A stretch of DNA of 64,000 bases from an uncultured Lachnospiraceae bacterium (GCA_900551895.1 URXX01000008.1:1-64000); one strand, 5' to 3'; positions 24,909 to 34,161 are shown, numbered from the stretch's first letter. The notes: a model not told the origin generated them from the sequence alone. Numbers and translations are program-made.

Positions 24909-25865
24909 ATGGCAAAAGTATTTTTAAGTGCAGGACATGGAGGAAGTGATCCGGGAGCAAGTGCTTACGGATTAGTAGAAAAAACAATCAACTTAAACAT
25001 TATGTTGGCGTGCCGTAATGTATTAATGGCACATAACATCACTGTAGTATGCAGTCGAACGACAGATGAAAACGATCCAGTGCAACAGGAAGTTAGAGAA
25101 GCAAACGCAAGCGGAGCAGATTTGGCAGTAAGTTTCCATACAAATGCAGGTGGTGGAGATGGTTCAGAAAGTTTTTATCATAAATCATCTGAAAAAGGAA
25201 AGCGCCTTGCAGAACTCTGTGAGAAGTATACACAAACATTAGGACAGAATAGTAGAGGGGTAAAAACAAATAATCTTGCATTTACAAGAGATACACGTAT
25301 GACTGCGGTATTGTGTGAATGCGCGTTTGTGGACAATGACAAAGACAATGATATTATTGATACCTTAGAAGAGCAGCAGGCGTTCGGCATTGCATACGCA
25401 GAGGCGATATTGGAATATTTGGATATTAAGTATACAGGAACAAATAATCCGGTAGCACCGCCACAAAAACCAACACAAGCACCGCAAAAAACTAAGAAAA
25501 TAAAAGAGGATGGCATTCTTGGTAAGAATTCTAACGAAGAAACGCAAAGACACTATGGAACATTTGTAGATGGAGTGATTTCACGCCAGCCGTTGTGTAA
25601 TAAGAAATATTTTATTTATATCGATGCACGTTATTGGGAGTTTGTAAAAAATTACGGAGAAGGTTCTCCGGTAGTAAAAGCATGGCAGCGTGATTTAAAG
25701 AACAGAGGTTTTTATCACGGGGAAATTGACGGTCTTATGGGTCCAAATACGATTATTGCTTTGCAGCAGTTCCTATCTATGCTTGGTTTGTATGTAGGAA
25801 AGATTGACGCTTACTTAGGCGAGAAATGTGGACGTGGCTGGCAGAAATACCTTAACGCACACTAA
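24909..25865 (+). CDS. N-acetylmuramoyl-L-alanine amidase (endolysin)
   Basis: The 318-residue protein has an Amidase_3 domain at residues 1-180: FLSAGHGGSDPGAS (His/zinc), the Glu in GLVEKTINLN, AVSFHTNAGG and VLCECAFVDN. A Pro/Gln-rich linker (APPQKPTQAPQK) joins a C-terminal peptidoglycan-binding-like region (VVKAWQRDLKNRGFYHGEID). It cuts the peptide from glycan strands to release phage. GAAAGGAG precedes the ATG. Confidence 0.93.
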   Translation: MAKVFLSAGHGGSDPGASAYGLVEKTINLNIMLACRNVLMAHNITVVCSRTTDENDPVQQEVREANASGADLAVSFHTNAGGGDGSESFYHKSSEKGKRLAELCEKYTQTLGQNSRGVKTNNLAFTRDTRMTAVLCECAFVDNDKDNDIIDTLEEQQAFGIAYAEAILEYLDIKYTGTNNPVAPPQKPTQAPQKTKKIKEDGILGKNSNEETQRHYGTFVDGVISRQPLCNKKYFIYIDARYWEFVKNYGEGSPVVKAWQRDLKNRGFYHGEIDGLMGPNTIIALQQFLSMLGLYVGKIDAYLGEKCGRGWQKYLNAH

Positions 25866-25876
25866 TAGAACAGCCC

Positions 25877-25937
25877 AACTCTTGAACAGCCCCCAAAATA
25901 GATCTAAAAAATCTAACAATGGGGCGGTTCAAGAGTT
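25877..25937 (+). terminator. inverted repeat at right end of prophage
   Basis: Arms 25877-25893 and 25921-25937 pair over 17 bp with one mismatch (AACTCTTGAAC... against ...GTTCAAGAGTT), with an inner AGAT/ATCT hairpin. No T-run follows, so it may be a phage-end structure rather than a simple terminator. Confidence 0.6.
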
Positions 25938-25939
25938 AG

Positions 25940-26061
25940 TGATTATATTGTATCATCAAACAAAATTATACAGAATAAAACATAACGGTTTACAACACAC
26001 TTACAACAAAAATGCCGATAAACCACATAAATACGTTGAGTATTCTTAATTCGGAATTAAG
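25940..26061. other. prophage right boundary, attR candidate
   Basis: The 120 bp between the last phage gene and tatD hold no gene I support. CTTAATTC-G-GAATTAAG (26045-26061) is a perfect palindrome overlapping the tatD stop codon, a plausible attachment core. The left attachment site lies outside the window, so the boundary cannot be fixed from here. Confidence 0.35.
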
Positions 26062-26836
26062 AAATACCTTTCCCGCATTTTTGATAAACAGTATAAGCGT
26101 TTACTTCTGTCTGTCGAATAACCTCTTCAGGCGAAATCCCTTTTATATTTGCAATCTCTTCCACAACATATTTAAGATTTAATGATGAATTTCGTTTACT
26201 TCTGTTGGGAACAGGCGCTAAATACGGGCAGTCTGTTTCGAGAACAATGCGGTCCAAAGGAATTTCTGCGACAACTTCTTTTAATTTCTTTCCGTTTTTA
26301 AAAGTAACAACGCCGCCGACTCCAATATAAAATCCCATTTTTACATATTCCTTTGCCATTTCTACAGAATATGAAAAGCAGTGGATAATCCCATTTAAAC
26401 CTTGAGCATATTCTTTCATAATTTCCAAAGTATCCTGTGCGGCTTCTCGACTGTGAATGATGACAGGGAGATTTTTTTCTCTTGCGAGGTTCAATTGTTC
26501 GACAAACCATTTCTTTTGTATGTCGCGGGATTCGTTATCCCAGTAATAATCTAAGCCAATTTCTCCTACGGCAACAACTTTCTTGTGGTCGCATTGTTCT
26601 TTTAGCCATGAAAAAGTTTTTTCATTTAAACTCCCTACCTCATCGGGATGGACCCCTACGGATGCGTAAATGAAAGGATATTTTTCGGCAAGTTCAATGG
26701 ATTTTTGGCAACCTTTCAGGCTTGCGCCTACATTTACGATTGTGCCGATGCCGTTATCCTGCATTTGAGATAATAGAGTTTCTCTGTCTTCGTTAAATTG
26801 CTCGTCATCATAGTGAGCGTGTGTATCAAAAATCAT
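26057..26836 (-). CDS. tatD: TatD-family metal-dependent deoxyribonuclease
   Basis: The 259-residue protein has the metal-binding start DTHAHYDDEQF, GVHPDEV, VAVGEIGLDYYW (Glu), PVIIHSREA (His), HCFSYS, and VLETDCPYLAPVP, the TatD signature in a full-length TIM barrel. It probably degrades DNA or RNA ends in DNA repair or turnover. It follows metG by 48 bp on the same strand, a conserved pairing. Its 3' end borders the prophage. Confidence 0.95.
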   Translation of the reverse strand: MIFDTHAHYDDEQFNEDRETLLSQMQDNGIGTIVNVGASLKGCQKSIELAEKYPFIYASVGVHPDEVGSLNEKTFSWLKEQCDHKKVVAVGEIGLDYYWDNESRDIQKKWFVEQLNLAREKNLPVIIHSREAAQDTLEIMKEYAQGLNGIIHCFSYSVEMAKEYVKMGFYIGVGGVVTFKNGKKLKEVVAEIPLDRIVLETDCPYLAPVPNRSKRNSSLNLKYVVEEIANIKGISPEEVIRQTEVNAYTVYQKCGKGIS

Positions 26837-26884
26837 GTTTGTCCTCCTGTGTCCCTAAATGAGAAATGCTGCGTCCCCGATACA

Positions 26885-28783
26885 CTAACAAATCTCTGCG
26901 CCTGCCGGCATCGGTTTCTCCGGTGTCATTAATGCAAGATTTCCTTCAGCATCTTCCGCACATAATAACATACCTTCAGATAATACGCCCGCTAATTTAG
27001 CAGGTTTTAAGTTGACAAGCACCATAACTTTTTTGCCAACCATTTCTTCGGCAGTATAGTGTGCTTTAATTCCTGAAACAATCTGTTTTACCTGACTTCC
27101 GATTTTTACTTGAGAGCAAAGTAATTTTTTTGATTTTTTCACTTCTTCGCAGGCAATGATTTCACCAACTTGGAATTGTAATTTCATAAAGTCATCGAAT
27201 GTGATTTCTTCTTTCGGCTCGATGTCAATTACGTCCTCTTCTTCTTTTTCTTCCTGTACAGGCGGGTGAAGTTCTTCTACTTTTTTCATTACTTCTTCTA
27301 AATCTAATCTCTGGAATAAGATTTCAGGTTTGTCTGTTACGTTTCCGCCGTTTAACTGTGCAAGGATTTTTTCGGCTGTTTCAGGCATGAATGAAGAAAG
27401 TAGTTCTGCCCCTGCGGAGATGCTCTGGATTAAGTTGTAAAGTACAGTTTCCAGTCTGTCTTTTTTGTCCTCTTCTTTTGCTAAAGCCCATGGCATTGTT
27501 TCGTCAATGTATTTGTTACAGCGTTTGAATAAATTGAAGATTTCAGTGATAGCGTCTGCCACACGGAGTTTGTCCATTTTTTCGTCTACTGCTTTTGGTG
27601 TGTTTTCTGTTACTGCTTTTAAGTCAGCGTCCACGTCTTCGTTTACACCTTTGTCTGTTACAGTTCCGCCAAAATATTTGTTTGTCATGGAAATTGTTCT
27701 GTTGACAAGGTTTCCTAATGTGTTTGCTAAATCAGAGTTCATGCGTTCTACCATTAATTCCCATGTGATAACTCCGTCGTTTTCAAATGGCATTTCGTGG
27801 AGAACGAAGTAACGTACAGCGTCTACGCCAAACATATTTACAAGTTCGTCTGCATAAATAACGTTTCCCTTTGATTTACTCATTTTTCCGTCGCCCTGTA
27901 ATAACCATGGGTGTCCGAAAATCTGTTTCGGAAGCGGAAGGTCTAATGCCATTAAGAAGATTGGCCAGTAAATTGTATGGAAACGGATAATGTCTTTTCC
28001 GATTAAATGTAAGTCGGCAGGCCAGTTTTTGTTGAAGAGTTCGTTGTTTTCGCCGTCGCAGTCATATCCGATTCCTGTGATATAGTTTGTTAATGCGTCA
28101 AGCCAAACGTATACAACGTGTTTTGGATCGAAATCAACAGGAATGCCCCATTTGAAAGATGTTCTCGATACGCACAAATCCTGTAATCCCGGTAATAAGA
28201 AGTTATTCATCATTTCATTTTTGCGGGATACAGGCTGAATAAATTCAGGGTGTGTGTTGATATGCTCGATAAGGCGGTCGGCATATTTGCTCATTTTGAA
28301 GAAGTATGCTTCTTCTTTGGCAGGTTGTACTTCTCTTCCACAGTCAGGACATTTGCCGTCTACCAACTGTGATTCTGTGAAAAAGGATTCGCAAGGAGTA
28401 CAGTACATTCCCTCGTAGTGTCCTTTGTAAATATCGCCCTGTTCGTATAATTTTTTGAAAATTTTCTGCACCTGTTTTTCGTGATAATCGTCAGTTGTAC
28501 GGATAAATTTATCATAAGAAGTGTTCATCATATCTGCGATTTCTTTTACCTGAGCGGCAACGCCGTCAACAAACTCTTTCGGAGATACGCCTGCTTCCTC
28601 CGCTTTTAATTCGATTTTCTGTCCGTGTTCATCTGTTCCTGTCTGGAAAAATACATCGTATCCCTGACTTCTTTTGTATCTTGCGATTGCGTCAGCAAGA
28701 ACAAATTCATACGTGTTTCCAATGTGTGGTTTGCCCGATGTGTAGGCAATGGCAGTTGTCATATAAAATTTTTTGTTTTCCAT
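26885..28783 (-). CDS. metG: methionyl-tRNA synthetase
   Basis: ATG at 28783 with AAAAGGAGAG upstream gives 632 residues; a longer frame to 28864 lies within the T-box. It has the class I HIGH motif (GKPHIGN), zinc cysteines (CTPC...CPDC), KMSKSKGN, and a C-terminal OB-fold tRNA-binding domain (FDDFMKLQFQVGEIIACEEV). It charges tRNA-Met. Leader: T-box riboswitch with a candidate ATG specifier. Confidence 0.97.
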   Translation of the reverse strand: MENKKFYMTTAIAYTSGKPHIGNTYEFVLADAIARYKRSQGYDVFFQTGTDEHGQKIELKAEEAGVSPKEFVDGVAAQVKEIADMMNTSYDKFIRTTDDYHEKQVQKIFKKLYEQGDIYKGHYEGMYCTPCESFFTESQLVDGKCPDCGREVQPAKEEAYFFKMSKYADRLIEHINTHPEFIQPVSRKNEMMNNFLLPGLQDLCVSRTSFKWGIPVDFDPKHVVYVWLDALTNYITGIGYDCDGENNELFNKNWPADLHLIGKDIIRFHTIYWPIFLMALDLPLPKQIFGHPWLLQGDGKMSKSKGNVIYADELVNMFGVDAVRYFVLHEMPFENDGVITWELMVERMNSDLANTLGNLVNRTISMTNKYFGGTVTDKGVNEDVDADLKAVTENTPKAVDEKMDKLRVADAITEIFNLFKRCNKYIDETMPWALAKEEDKKDRLETVLYNLIQSISAGAELLSSFMPETAEKILAQLNGGNVTDKPEILFQRLDLEEVMKKVEELHPPVQEEKEEEDVIDIEPKEEITFDDFMKLQFQVGEIIACEEVKKSKKLLCSQVKIGSQVKQIVSGIKAHYTAEEMVGKKVMVLVNLKPAKLAGVLSEGMLLCAEDAEGNLALMTPEKPMPAGAEIC

Positions 28784-28807
28784 AATCTCTCTCCTTTTGC
28801 TTTTAAA

Positions 28808-29086
28808 CGAAAAAAATCGCCCTCTCCAAATATTAGAGAAGACGAGCGTTACCCGTGTTACCACTTCTGTTTATCTCTGCCTCGCGACAGAAACCTTAAT
28901 GGGTACAAATCCATACCCGCTCGCTGTAAAGGGCGAACCCATTATACCTTACAAATGCGATTTGCTCAGTACACCGCTCAGAAGCCATGTTCAGTTTCTT
29001 TTCACCTATCCCTCTCAGCGTATCGGGATTTCTCTGTAAAGTTTCCGGAAACTTACTCTTTTCGTCACTGCGTTTTCGTTATATAT
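28808..29086 (-). promoter_or_regulatory. T-box riboswitch of metG
   Basis: On the minus strand, GTGGTAACACGGGTAACGC (about 28845-28864) is a T-box sequence whose complement feeds the antiterminator. A terminator hairpin (TCGTCTTCTC with GAGAGGGCGA, then T7) ends at about 28810. The upstream stem I holds GAACATGGC, so ATG at 28986-28988 is the candidate specifier, matching methionine. Uncharged tRNA-Met would favour read-through into metG. Confidence 0.85.
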
Positions 29087-29092
29087 GTAAAA

Positions 29093-29121
29093 ATCGTAAC
29101 ATAGACATGGTTTTTTGTCAA
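29093..29121 (-). promoter_or_regulatory. metG promoter
   Basis: On the minus strand, TTGACA (29116-29121) and TACGAT (29093-29098) are separated by exactly 17 bp, a strong sigma-A promoter placed just before the T-box leader. Confidence 0.85.
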
Positions 29122-29125
29122 TAAT

Positions 29126-29174
29126 GCGGAAATCAATCGGGCAGAACCCACAGCGGAAATCAATCGGGCAGAAC
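29126..29174. repeat. two tandem 22-bp repeats
   Basis: GCGGAAATCAATCGGGCAG... occurs at 29126-29147 and 29153-29174, 27 bp apart. They lie just upstream of the metG promoter and before the divergent membrane protein gene, so they may bind a regulator, or be a small duplication. Confidence 0.7.
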
Positions 29175-29252
29175 TCATTCTGTTTTTATTGTGACGGATA
29201 TAGGGAAATGGTATAATGTGATATATCATAAAATAGTGTAAGGAGGTCTAAA

Positions 29253-29945
29253 ATGAAAGAAAATAGAAGTTTAATGATTGTAACTGTATCAACGATATTA
29301 TTTGGAATTATTTCCAAATGGCTCGTAGGTATACCCTATATGGTGTGGGGACATTTTGATGTATACTTTATGCTATCATTTGTTTTATGGATATTTTACG
29401 CAACTTCTTTGTATCTTGCGGGAAAAATTGAAAGTAACGGAAATGATAATAGGATAAAGACAAGTTGTTATGGCTTCCTTTTTGGTATCATTGCTTCCTG
29501 CTTAAAAATGGGTATAGATACTGTCGCAATGTTAATTGTAGGGAAAACGAATAACCAAATTCTTTTAACATTTGTAATGGAAATAGGAATAGTATTGTTT
29601 GGAAGTATGATAATGATATTTTTATCTTGTATTTTACAAAAGAGAAAATTTGTATGGGATAAATCTTTAAATAAATATGCCGGTATATTGGGTGGTACAA
29701 TAGGAATTTATATAGTTGCTTTCTTTTATTTCTATTCAAAGTATAAGGCGTTAGCACCATACACAGATATACATTCTTTAACAAAAAGCGGGAAGATTAA
29801 TTTGAATACTATGTTGGGAATGGAAAGTGTGATGCAATATAGTCAGACATTTACAATGCTTAGTATGATTGCTTATGTTGTATTTTTTATTACTCTTTGG
29901 ATAATATTGCAAAAAGAAGGAGGCGGACATGATGAAAAACGGTAG
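29253..29945 (+). CDS. polytopic membrane protein, unknown
   Basis: The 230-residue protein has AAGGAGG before the ATG and about six hydrophobic segments, for example MIVTVSTILFGIISKW, YFMLSFVLWIFYATSLYLAG, FGIIASCLKMGIDTVAMLIV and GILGGTIGIYIVAFFYFY. No motif for a known transporter is seen. It overlaps a lipoprotein gene, so the two probably work together at the membrane. Confidence 0.6.
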   Translation: MKENRSLMIVTVSTILFGIISKWLVGIPYMVWGHFDVYFMLSFVLWIFYATSLYLAGKIESNGNDNRIKTSCYGFLFGIIASCLKMGIDTVAMLIVGKTNNQILLTFVMEIGIVLFGSMIMIFLSCILQKRKFVWDKSLNKYAGILGGTIGIYIVAFFYFYSKYKALAPYTDIHSLTKSGKINLNTMLGMESVMQYSQTFTMLSMIAYVVFFITLWIILQKEGGGHDEKR

Positions 29946-30405
29946 AAAAATTTTAATCGGCAGTTTACTTGTCTTAACGGTATGTTTACTGGTTGGCTGC
30001 CAAAAAGAAAAAGATGCAGAGTTTCCGAAAGACAAACAAGGTTACCCAAAACATGATATTGTTCTTATCAATGGAAAAGAATATAAACTGTCGGGTACAG
30101 AAAAAGAGATAGAAATAAAATTACCGAAAGATGAAACACTCGAAATAAGTCTGCCACAGTACCAGCCGACACACTTTTGGTATATGGAAGAAAACGTAAC
30201 ATTAAATGTTACGAATTATAACAAAAAAGAGGTGTCTGTACCCAAAATGTTAGAGGGCGTAACATCAAATGTACAGAATTTTTGCATCGATGTTACGGAA
30301 TGTAACATTGTTACATTCAAATGGGCAAATGTAAATGAGTGCGGAAAGTCATTTTCGGAGAAACAGGCAGACTATCTCCTTAAAATAAAAATCGTAAATG
30401 AATAA
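29929..30405 (+). CDS. lipoprotein, unknown
   Basis: ATG at 29929 or 29932 follows AAGGAGG. A basic start, hydrophobic segment and lipobox LLVGC give a lipid-anchored mature protein of about 133 residues. It is strand-rich (KHDIVLINGKEYKLSG; VTLNVTNYNKKEVSV) like a small protease inhibitor or adhesion fold; no family named. It overlaps the preceding membrane protein gene by 17 bp. Confidence 0.6.
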   Translation: MMKNGRKILIGSLLVLTVCLLVGCQKEKDAEFPKDKQGYPKHDIVLINGKEYKLSGTEKEIEIKLPKDETLEISLPQYQPTHFWYMEENVTLNVTNYNKKEVSVPKMLEGVTSNVQNFCIDVTECNIVTFKWANVNECGKSFSEKQADYLLKIKIVNE

Positions 30406-30418
30406 TTTTTGCGTATAA

Positions 30419-30458
30419 CACCCTGCTTTTTTTCATAAACTGTAAAAAAAGTAGGGTG
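30419..30458 (+). promoter_or_regulatory. hairpin overlapping DUF885 ribosome site
   Basis: CACCCTGCTTTTTTT (30419-30433) pairs with AAAAAAAGTAGGGTG (30444-30458) with one mismatch. The right arm holds the GTAGGG ribosome site of the next gene; the T-run inside also makes it a possible terminator for the lipoprotein gene. Confidence 0.65.
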
Positions 30459-30464
30459 AATTTT

Positions 30465-32210
30465 ATGAAATTCTCTTTTACAAAAAAATCTAAAAAGGCA
30501 CGTCATATCTCATTTCTCCTCGCCGTATTACTCGCCGTTTCTCTTTTGGCAAATCATTTTATTCCCAGTTCTGCCGATATCAATAAAACTTTTGAACAGT
30601 TTACCTTATCTTTATTTCAGCAGGAGGTTTCCGCAAATACAATTAACCTGCACTATACATTAGAAAATCCGAAGAAGTACGGTATTCTGAATGCACCTGT
30701 AACTTATGGGGGATTTTCTACAGATGAGGTATCCGCAACGGCGGCTGTGGAAAACTGCGAAGCATTGTTGAAAAAGTTTCCGTATAGAAAGTTGTCGGGG
30801 GAAAATCGTTTGACATACGATGTGTTAAAATCTCATTTAGAGTTACAAAAAGAAGGGTGTAAATATCTTCTCTACGAAGAACCGTTAAACGCGGTTACAG
30901 GTATACAGGCGCAACTTCCGGTTTTGCTGGCAGAGTATTCTTTTGCAAAAAAAGAAGATGTGGACACCTATTTACAACTATTGAAAGCGACACCCGATTA
31001 TTTTGAGTCGCTTATTGATTTTGAAAAGGAGAAAGCGGAAAAGGGGCTTTTTCTCTCAGATAAAGTTGCAGATTCCGTTATCAGTCAGTGCAGTTCGGTA
31101 GTTTCGCAGGGAAAGAAACATTACCTTTATTCCACTTTTGAGGAGAGGTTGAAAAATGTTTCCGAAGTGACGGAAAAGGAAAAGCAGGCATACATTTCGG
31201 AAAATGAAAAAATACTGCAGACGCATCTGTTTCACGCCTATGAGAAGTTGACTCGGGAATTAAAAAAATTGCGTGGGCAGGGAGAAAATCAGGCGGGTGT
31301 CTGTCATTTTCCCGAAGGAAAAAAATATTATCAATATATCGTGAAAAGGGAAACGGGTTCTTCCCGAAAAGTTTCGGAATTGAAAACGCTTATTCAAAAA
31401 CAGATGACGGAAGATTTGCTTGCGATTAGTCAGACGGGAGCAGGCAAAAAGGTGTCGGCGGAAAGTTTTTCTTTACAGGATAATACACCGGAGATTTATT
31501 TGGAGGATTTGGAGAGGAAGAGCGAAAAAGTTTTTCCGAAAGCGCCGGAGGTGGAAACGGAGATTAAGTTTGTGCCGAAAGATATGGAGTCCTATTTAAG
31601 CCCTGCATTTTATCTGATACCGTGTATCGATAATACAGAAAAAAACGTGATTTATATTAACCGTTCGCATAATATGGAAAAATTGCATTTGTATACGACG
31701 CTGGCACACGAGGGGTATCCGGGACATTTGTATCAGACTACATATTTTGCCTCAAAGAAGCCAAATCCTGTCCGCAGTCTTTTAAATTTTGGCGGGTATG
31801 TGGAGGGGTGGGCGACTTATGCGGAAATGTGTTCGTATTATCTTACCCCTTTGGAGAAGAAACAGGCAGTTTTGGCGCAGAAAAATAATTCTCTTCTGCT
31901 CGGTTTATATGCAAGGGCGGATATAGGTATTCATTATGACGGCTGGTCTCTTCAGGATACGATTAAATTTTTCTCGAAGTATGGCATTCAAGATAAAGAA
32001 ACGATAGGGGAAATTTATCAATTGATTGTTTCCACTCCCGCAAATTATTTAAAGTATTATATCGGATATGTGGAAATTTTGGAGTTGAAAAAAGAGGCTG
32101 CGGATAAAAAAGGAAAAAAATTTTCACAAAAAGAGTTTCATCGGGCGGTATTGGATATAGGTCCTGCCCCTTTTTCCGTTGTGAAAAAGTATGTTTTGGA
32201 TAAAAAATAG
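30465..32210 (+). CDS. DUF885 family zinc metallopeptidase-like, exported
   Basis: ATG at 30465 (a frame open to 30456 lacks spacing). Residues about 12-35 form a signal anchor (ISFLLAVLLAVSLLANHF). The rest is a helical DUF885 domain with the HEGYPGH zinc motif in TLAHEGYPGHLYQ and GYVEGWATYAE downstream supplying the Glu. DUF885 proteins are putative secreted or cell-bound carboxypeptidase/oligopeptidases. Size (about 580 residues) is normal. No partner is apparent. Confidence 0.85.
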   Translation: MKFSFTKKSKKARHISFLLAVLLAVSLLANHFIPSSADINKTFEQFTLSLFQQEVSANTINLHYTLENPKKYGILNAPVTYGGFSTDEVSATAAVENCEALLKKFPYRKLSGENRLTYDVLKSHLELQKEGCKYLLYEEPLNAVTGIQAQLPVLLAEYSFAKKEDVDTYLQLLKATPDYFESLIDFEKEKAEKGLFLSDKVADSVISQCSSVVSQGKKHYLYSTFEERLKNVSEVTEKEKQAYISENEKILQTHLFHAYEKLTRELKKLRGQGENQAGVCHFPEGKKYYQYIVKRETGSSRKVSELKTLIQKQMTEDLLAISQTGAGKKVSAESFSLQDNTPEIYLEDLERKSEKVFPKAPEVETEIKFVPKDMESYLSPAFYLIPCIDNTEKNVIYINRSHNMEKLHLYTTLAHEGYPGHLYQTTYFASKKPNPVRSLLNFGGYVEGWATYAEMCSYYLTPLEKKQAVLAQKNNSLLLGLYARADIGIHYDGWSLQDTIKFFSKYGIQDKETIGEIYQLIVSTPANYLKYYIGYVEILELKKEAADKKGKKFSQKEFHRAVLDIGPAPFSVVKKYVLDKK

Positions 32211-32450
32211 CCATTCGTTTATTTTACCTTAATAAAATTTCTATTTCTTTTATAGTCTGAACATATTTTGGACACATTTTCCTACTATACTAAGAGTCAG
32301 ATAGTTGATAAACAACAACTATCTCCCCCCCTCATAAAGTAAATTTTCACCTTGAGGTAATCCTTAAGGTGTACACTTTACTCTCATTCCTTTAAATAAT
32401 GAACTAACATCATCATGTTTAACCCCAATAATATATGATGTTAGACAGCG
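32211..32450. other. convergent gap with stacked hairpins, no gene
   Basis: AGATAGTTG (32299-32307) pairs with CAACTATCT (32316-32324). A nested CACCTT/AAGGTG within AAAGT/ACTTT lies about 32336-32383. CTAACATCAT pairs with ATGATGTTAG about 32403-32443. No reading frame is supported. The run could be a small structured RNA ending at the terminator at 32451, but I see no clear promoter. Confidence 0.4.
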
Positions 32451-32490
32451 AAAAAGGCTGGTTATCTACAAAGTAGAAACCAGCCTTTTT
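32451..32490. terminator. bidirectional terminator
   Basis: AAAAAGGCTGGTT and AACCAGCCTTTTT are perfect 13-bp arms, so it can end transcripts from both converging genes. Confidence 0.9.
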
Positions 32491-32521
32491 CGTGTGTATA
32501 AATAGGGAAATTGAAAAGGAA

Positions 32522-33208
32522 TTAGTTCCCTGTCGGTAAGTATGGAAGTAACGCTCCTGCCACATTGCTTGCCGGCATTGTCTGTAACCATACGCGTCCC
32601 GGTCCGGTGATAATTGTGTTAAAAAGTCCTTCACCGCCGAATACAATATTTTTCACTCCTCGGATTGTCTGAATATCCATTTGGCAGGAAGGTGTCATTG
32701 CAGCCAAATGCCCTGTATCTACGACAATCTGTTGTCCTGCCTGTAATTCGTATTCGATTACATGACCGTCAAATTCCGCGAACATTGTTCCCTGACCGGA
32801 AACTCTTTGAAGAATAAATCCTTCACCGCCGAACAGACCTGAGCCTAATTTTTTCTGGAAATGAACAGAAAGTTGTACGCCCGCTTCGGCTGCAAGGAAA
32901 GCACTTTTTTGGAAAATCATTTCATTTCCCGGACTGATTTCAAATGCTTTTATTGAACCAGGAAAACTGGATGCAAATGCGATTGTTCCATTTCCTCCCT
33001 GTGAGGTATAAGTGTTTTGGAACATGGACTCACCGGAAAACATTCTGCCGAAAGCCTTTCCGATACCGCCGTTTGTACCCGTTTCCATGTGCATATTCGG
33101 CGACATCCAAGACATTGAGCCTTTTTCCGTAATCATTTTCTCGCCTGCCTCCAAATGACAGATAACAACAGGTAAAGTTTCTCCTTTGATTTGATATTGC
33201 ATAGACAT
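32522..33208 (-). CDS. AIM24/TIGR00266 family protein
   Basis: The 228-residue protein has repeats of Gly-rich beta segments: LEAGEKMITEKGSMSWMS, GGEGFILQRVSGQGTMF and NIVFGGEGLFNTIITGPG, with WLQTMP near the end. This is the AIM24 (DUF124, TIGR00266) fold, a trimer of beta jelly-roll type with no known enzymatic role. It lies 20 bp after rsmA. AAAGGAG precedes the ATG. Confidence 0.88.
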   Translation of the reverse strand: MSMQYQIKGETLPVVICHLEAGEKMITEKGSMSWMSPNMHMETGTNGGIGKAFGRMFSGESMFQNTYTSQGGNGTIAFASSFPGSIKAFEISPGNEMIFQKSAFLAAEAGVQLSVHFQKKLGSGLFGGEGFILQRVSGQGTMFAEFDGHVIEYELQAGQQIVVDTGHLAAMTPSCQMDIQTIRGVKNIVFGGEGLFNTIITGPGRVWLQTMPASNVAGALLPYLPTGN

Positions 33209-33228
33209 ATCTCCTTTCTAAGATGAAA

Positions 33229-34107
33229 TTATAATCGTTTGCTTATACTATCGCTTAATGTGGCAAATTCCTGTAAAGTCAGAACTTCTCCGCGAACGCT
33301 TGCTCCTTTTCCGAGTTCTTCAATTGACTCGGTAATGACTTCTTTTGGCAGATTGATTTCGGGAGAGTTGTTTAATCCGTTTGCTAAAGTTTTTCTCCTC
33401 TGATTGAAAGATGCCCGTATAATTTTAAACATCAGTTTTTCGTCCGCAACAGAAACCGGAGGTTCTTTGTGGCGTTCCAGACGGATAACTGCAGAGGCAA
33501 CTTTAGGTCTTGGCATAAAGCAGTTTGGCGGAACGTTTGCAACAATATATGGTTTTGCGTAATACTGTACGGCAAGGGATAAAGCGCCGTAGTCTTTCGT
33601 TCCCGGTCCGACCTGCATGCGGTCGGCAACTTCTTTCTGTACCATAACCGTAATGCTTTCAATCGGTACGTTGCTCTCAAATAATCCCATAATAATCGGT
33701 GTTGTAATGTAATAAGGAAGATTTGCAACGACTTTAATCGGTTTACCGTTATTGCGTTCCTGTGCCAAAGCATTTATATCTACTTTTAATACGTCATCGT
33801 TAATTACAGTGACGTTGTCAAATGCACTCAATGTATCAGACAAAATCGGAATGAGCGCCTTATCGATTTCAACGGCGACAACTTCTCTCGCAGCAGAGGC
33901 GAGATATTGTGTCATTGTTCCGATTCCGGGACCGATTTCCAAAACAAAATCGTCTTTTGTAATCTCTGCGGAAGAGATGATTTTATCTAAAACATGGGTA
34001 TCAATTAAAAAGTTCTGTCCGAATTTCTTCTGAAAAGAAAACTGATATTTCTGTAATATTTCTATTGTATTTTGTGGATTGCCTAAAGTACATTTGGGCG
34101 TATTCAT
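33229..34107 (-). CDS. rsmA: 16S rRNA dimethyladenosine transferase
   Basis: The 292-residue protein has KKFGQNFLIDTHVLDKI, SAM motif VLEIGPGIGTMTQYLA, VEIDKALIP, the catalytic NLPYYITTPI (NLPY), and FNQRRKTLANGL in the C-terminal domain, all of KsgA/RsmA. It dimethylates two adjacent adenines in helix 45 of 16S rRNA during ribosome assembly. Located between an alpha/beta hydrolase gene and the AIM24 gene on the same strand. Confidence 0.97.
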   Translation of the reverse strand: MNTPKCTLGNPQNTIEILQKYQFSFQKKFGQNFLIDTHVLDKIISSAEITKDDFVLEIGPGIGTMTQYLASAAREVVAVEIDKALIPILSDTLSAFDNVTVINDDVLKVDINALAQERNNGKPIKVVANLPYYITTPIIMGLFESNVPIESITVMVQKEVADRMQVGPGTKDYGALSLAVQYYAKPYIVANVPPNCFMPRPKVASAVIRLERHKEPPVSVADEKLMFKIIRASFNQRRKTLANGLNNSPEINLPKEVITESIEELGKGASVRGEVLTLQEFATLSDSISKRL

Positions 34108-34161
34108 AAATTTCTATCTCCTAACATTTTTATCTTGATACAAGTATAGCATATCATTACC

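Noticed and set aside
14590..25865. Prophage as a capsid-forming satellite (cf-PICI)
   Set aside because: It retains fibre, baseplate, holin and amidase genes and clear remnants of tail genes, which points to a decayed full phage rather than a satellite.
25828..26049. 73-codon frame at the prophage right end
   Set aside because: It starts inside the amidase gene in another frame and crosses an inverted repeat; composition is not protein-like.
28625..29104. 159-codon plus-strand frame over the metG start
   Set aside because: It is antisense to metG and the T-box; no ribosome site or coding features.
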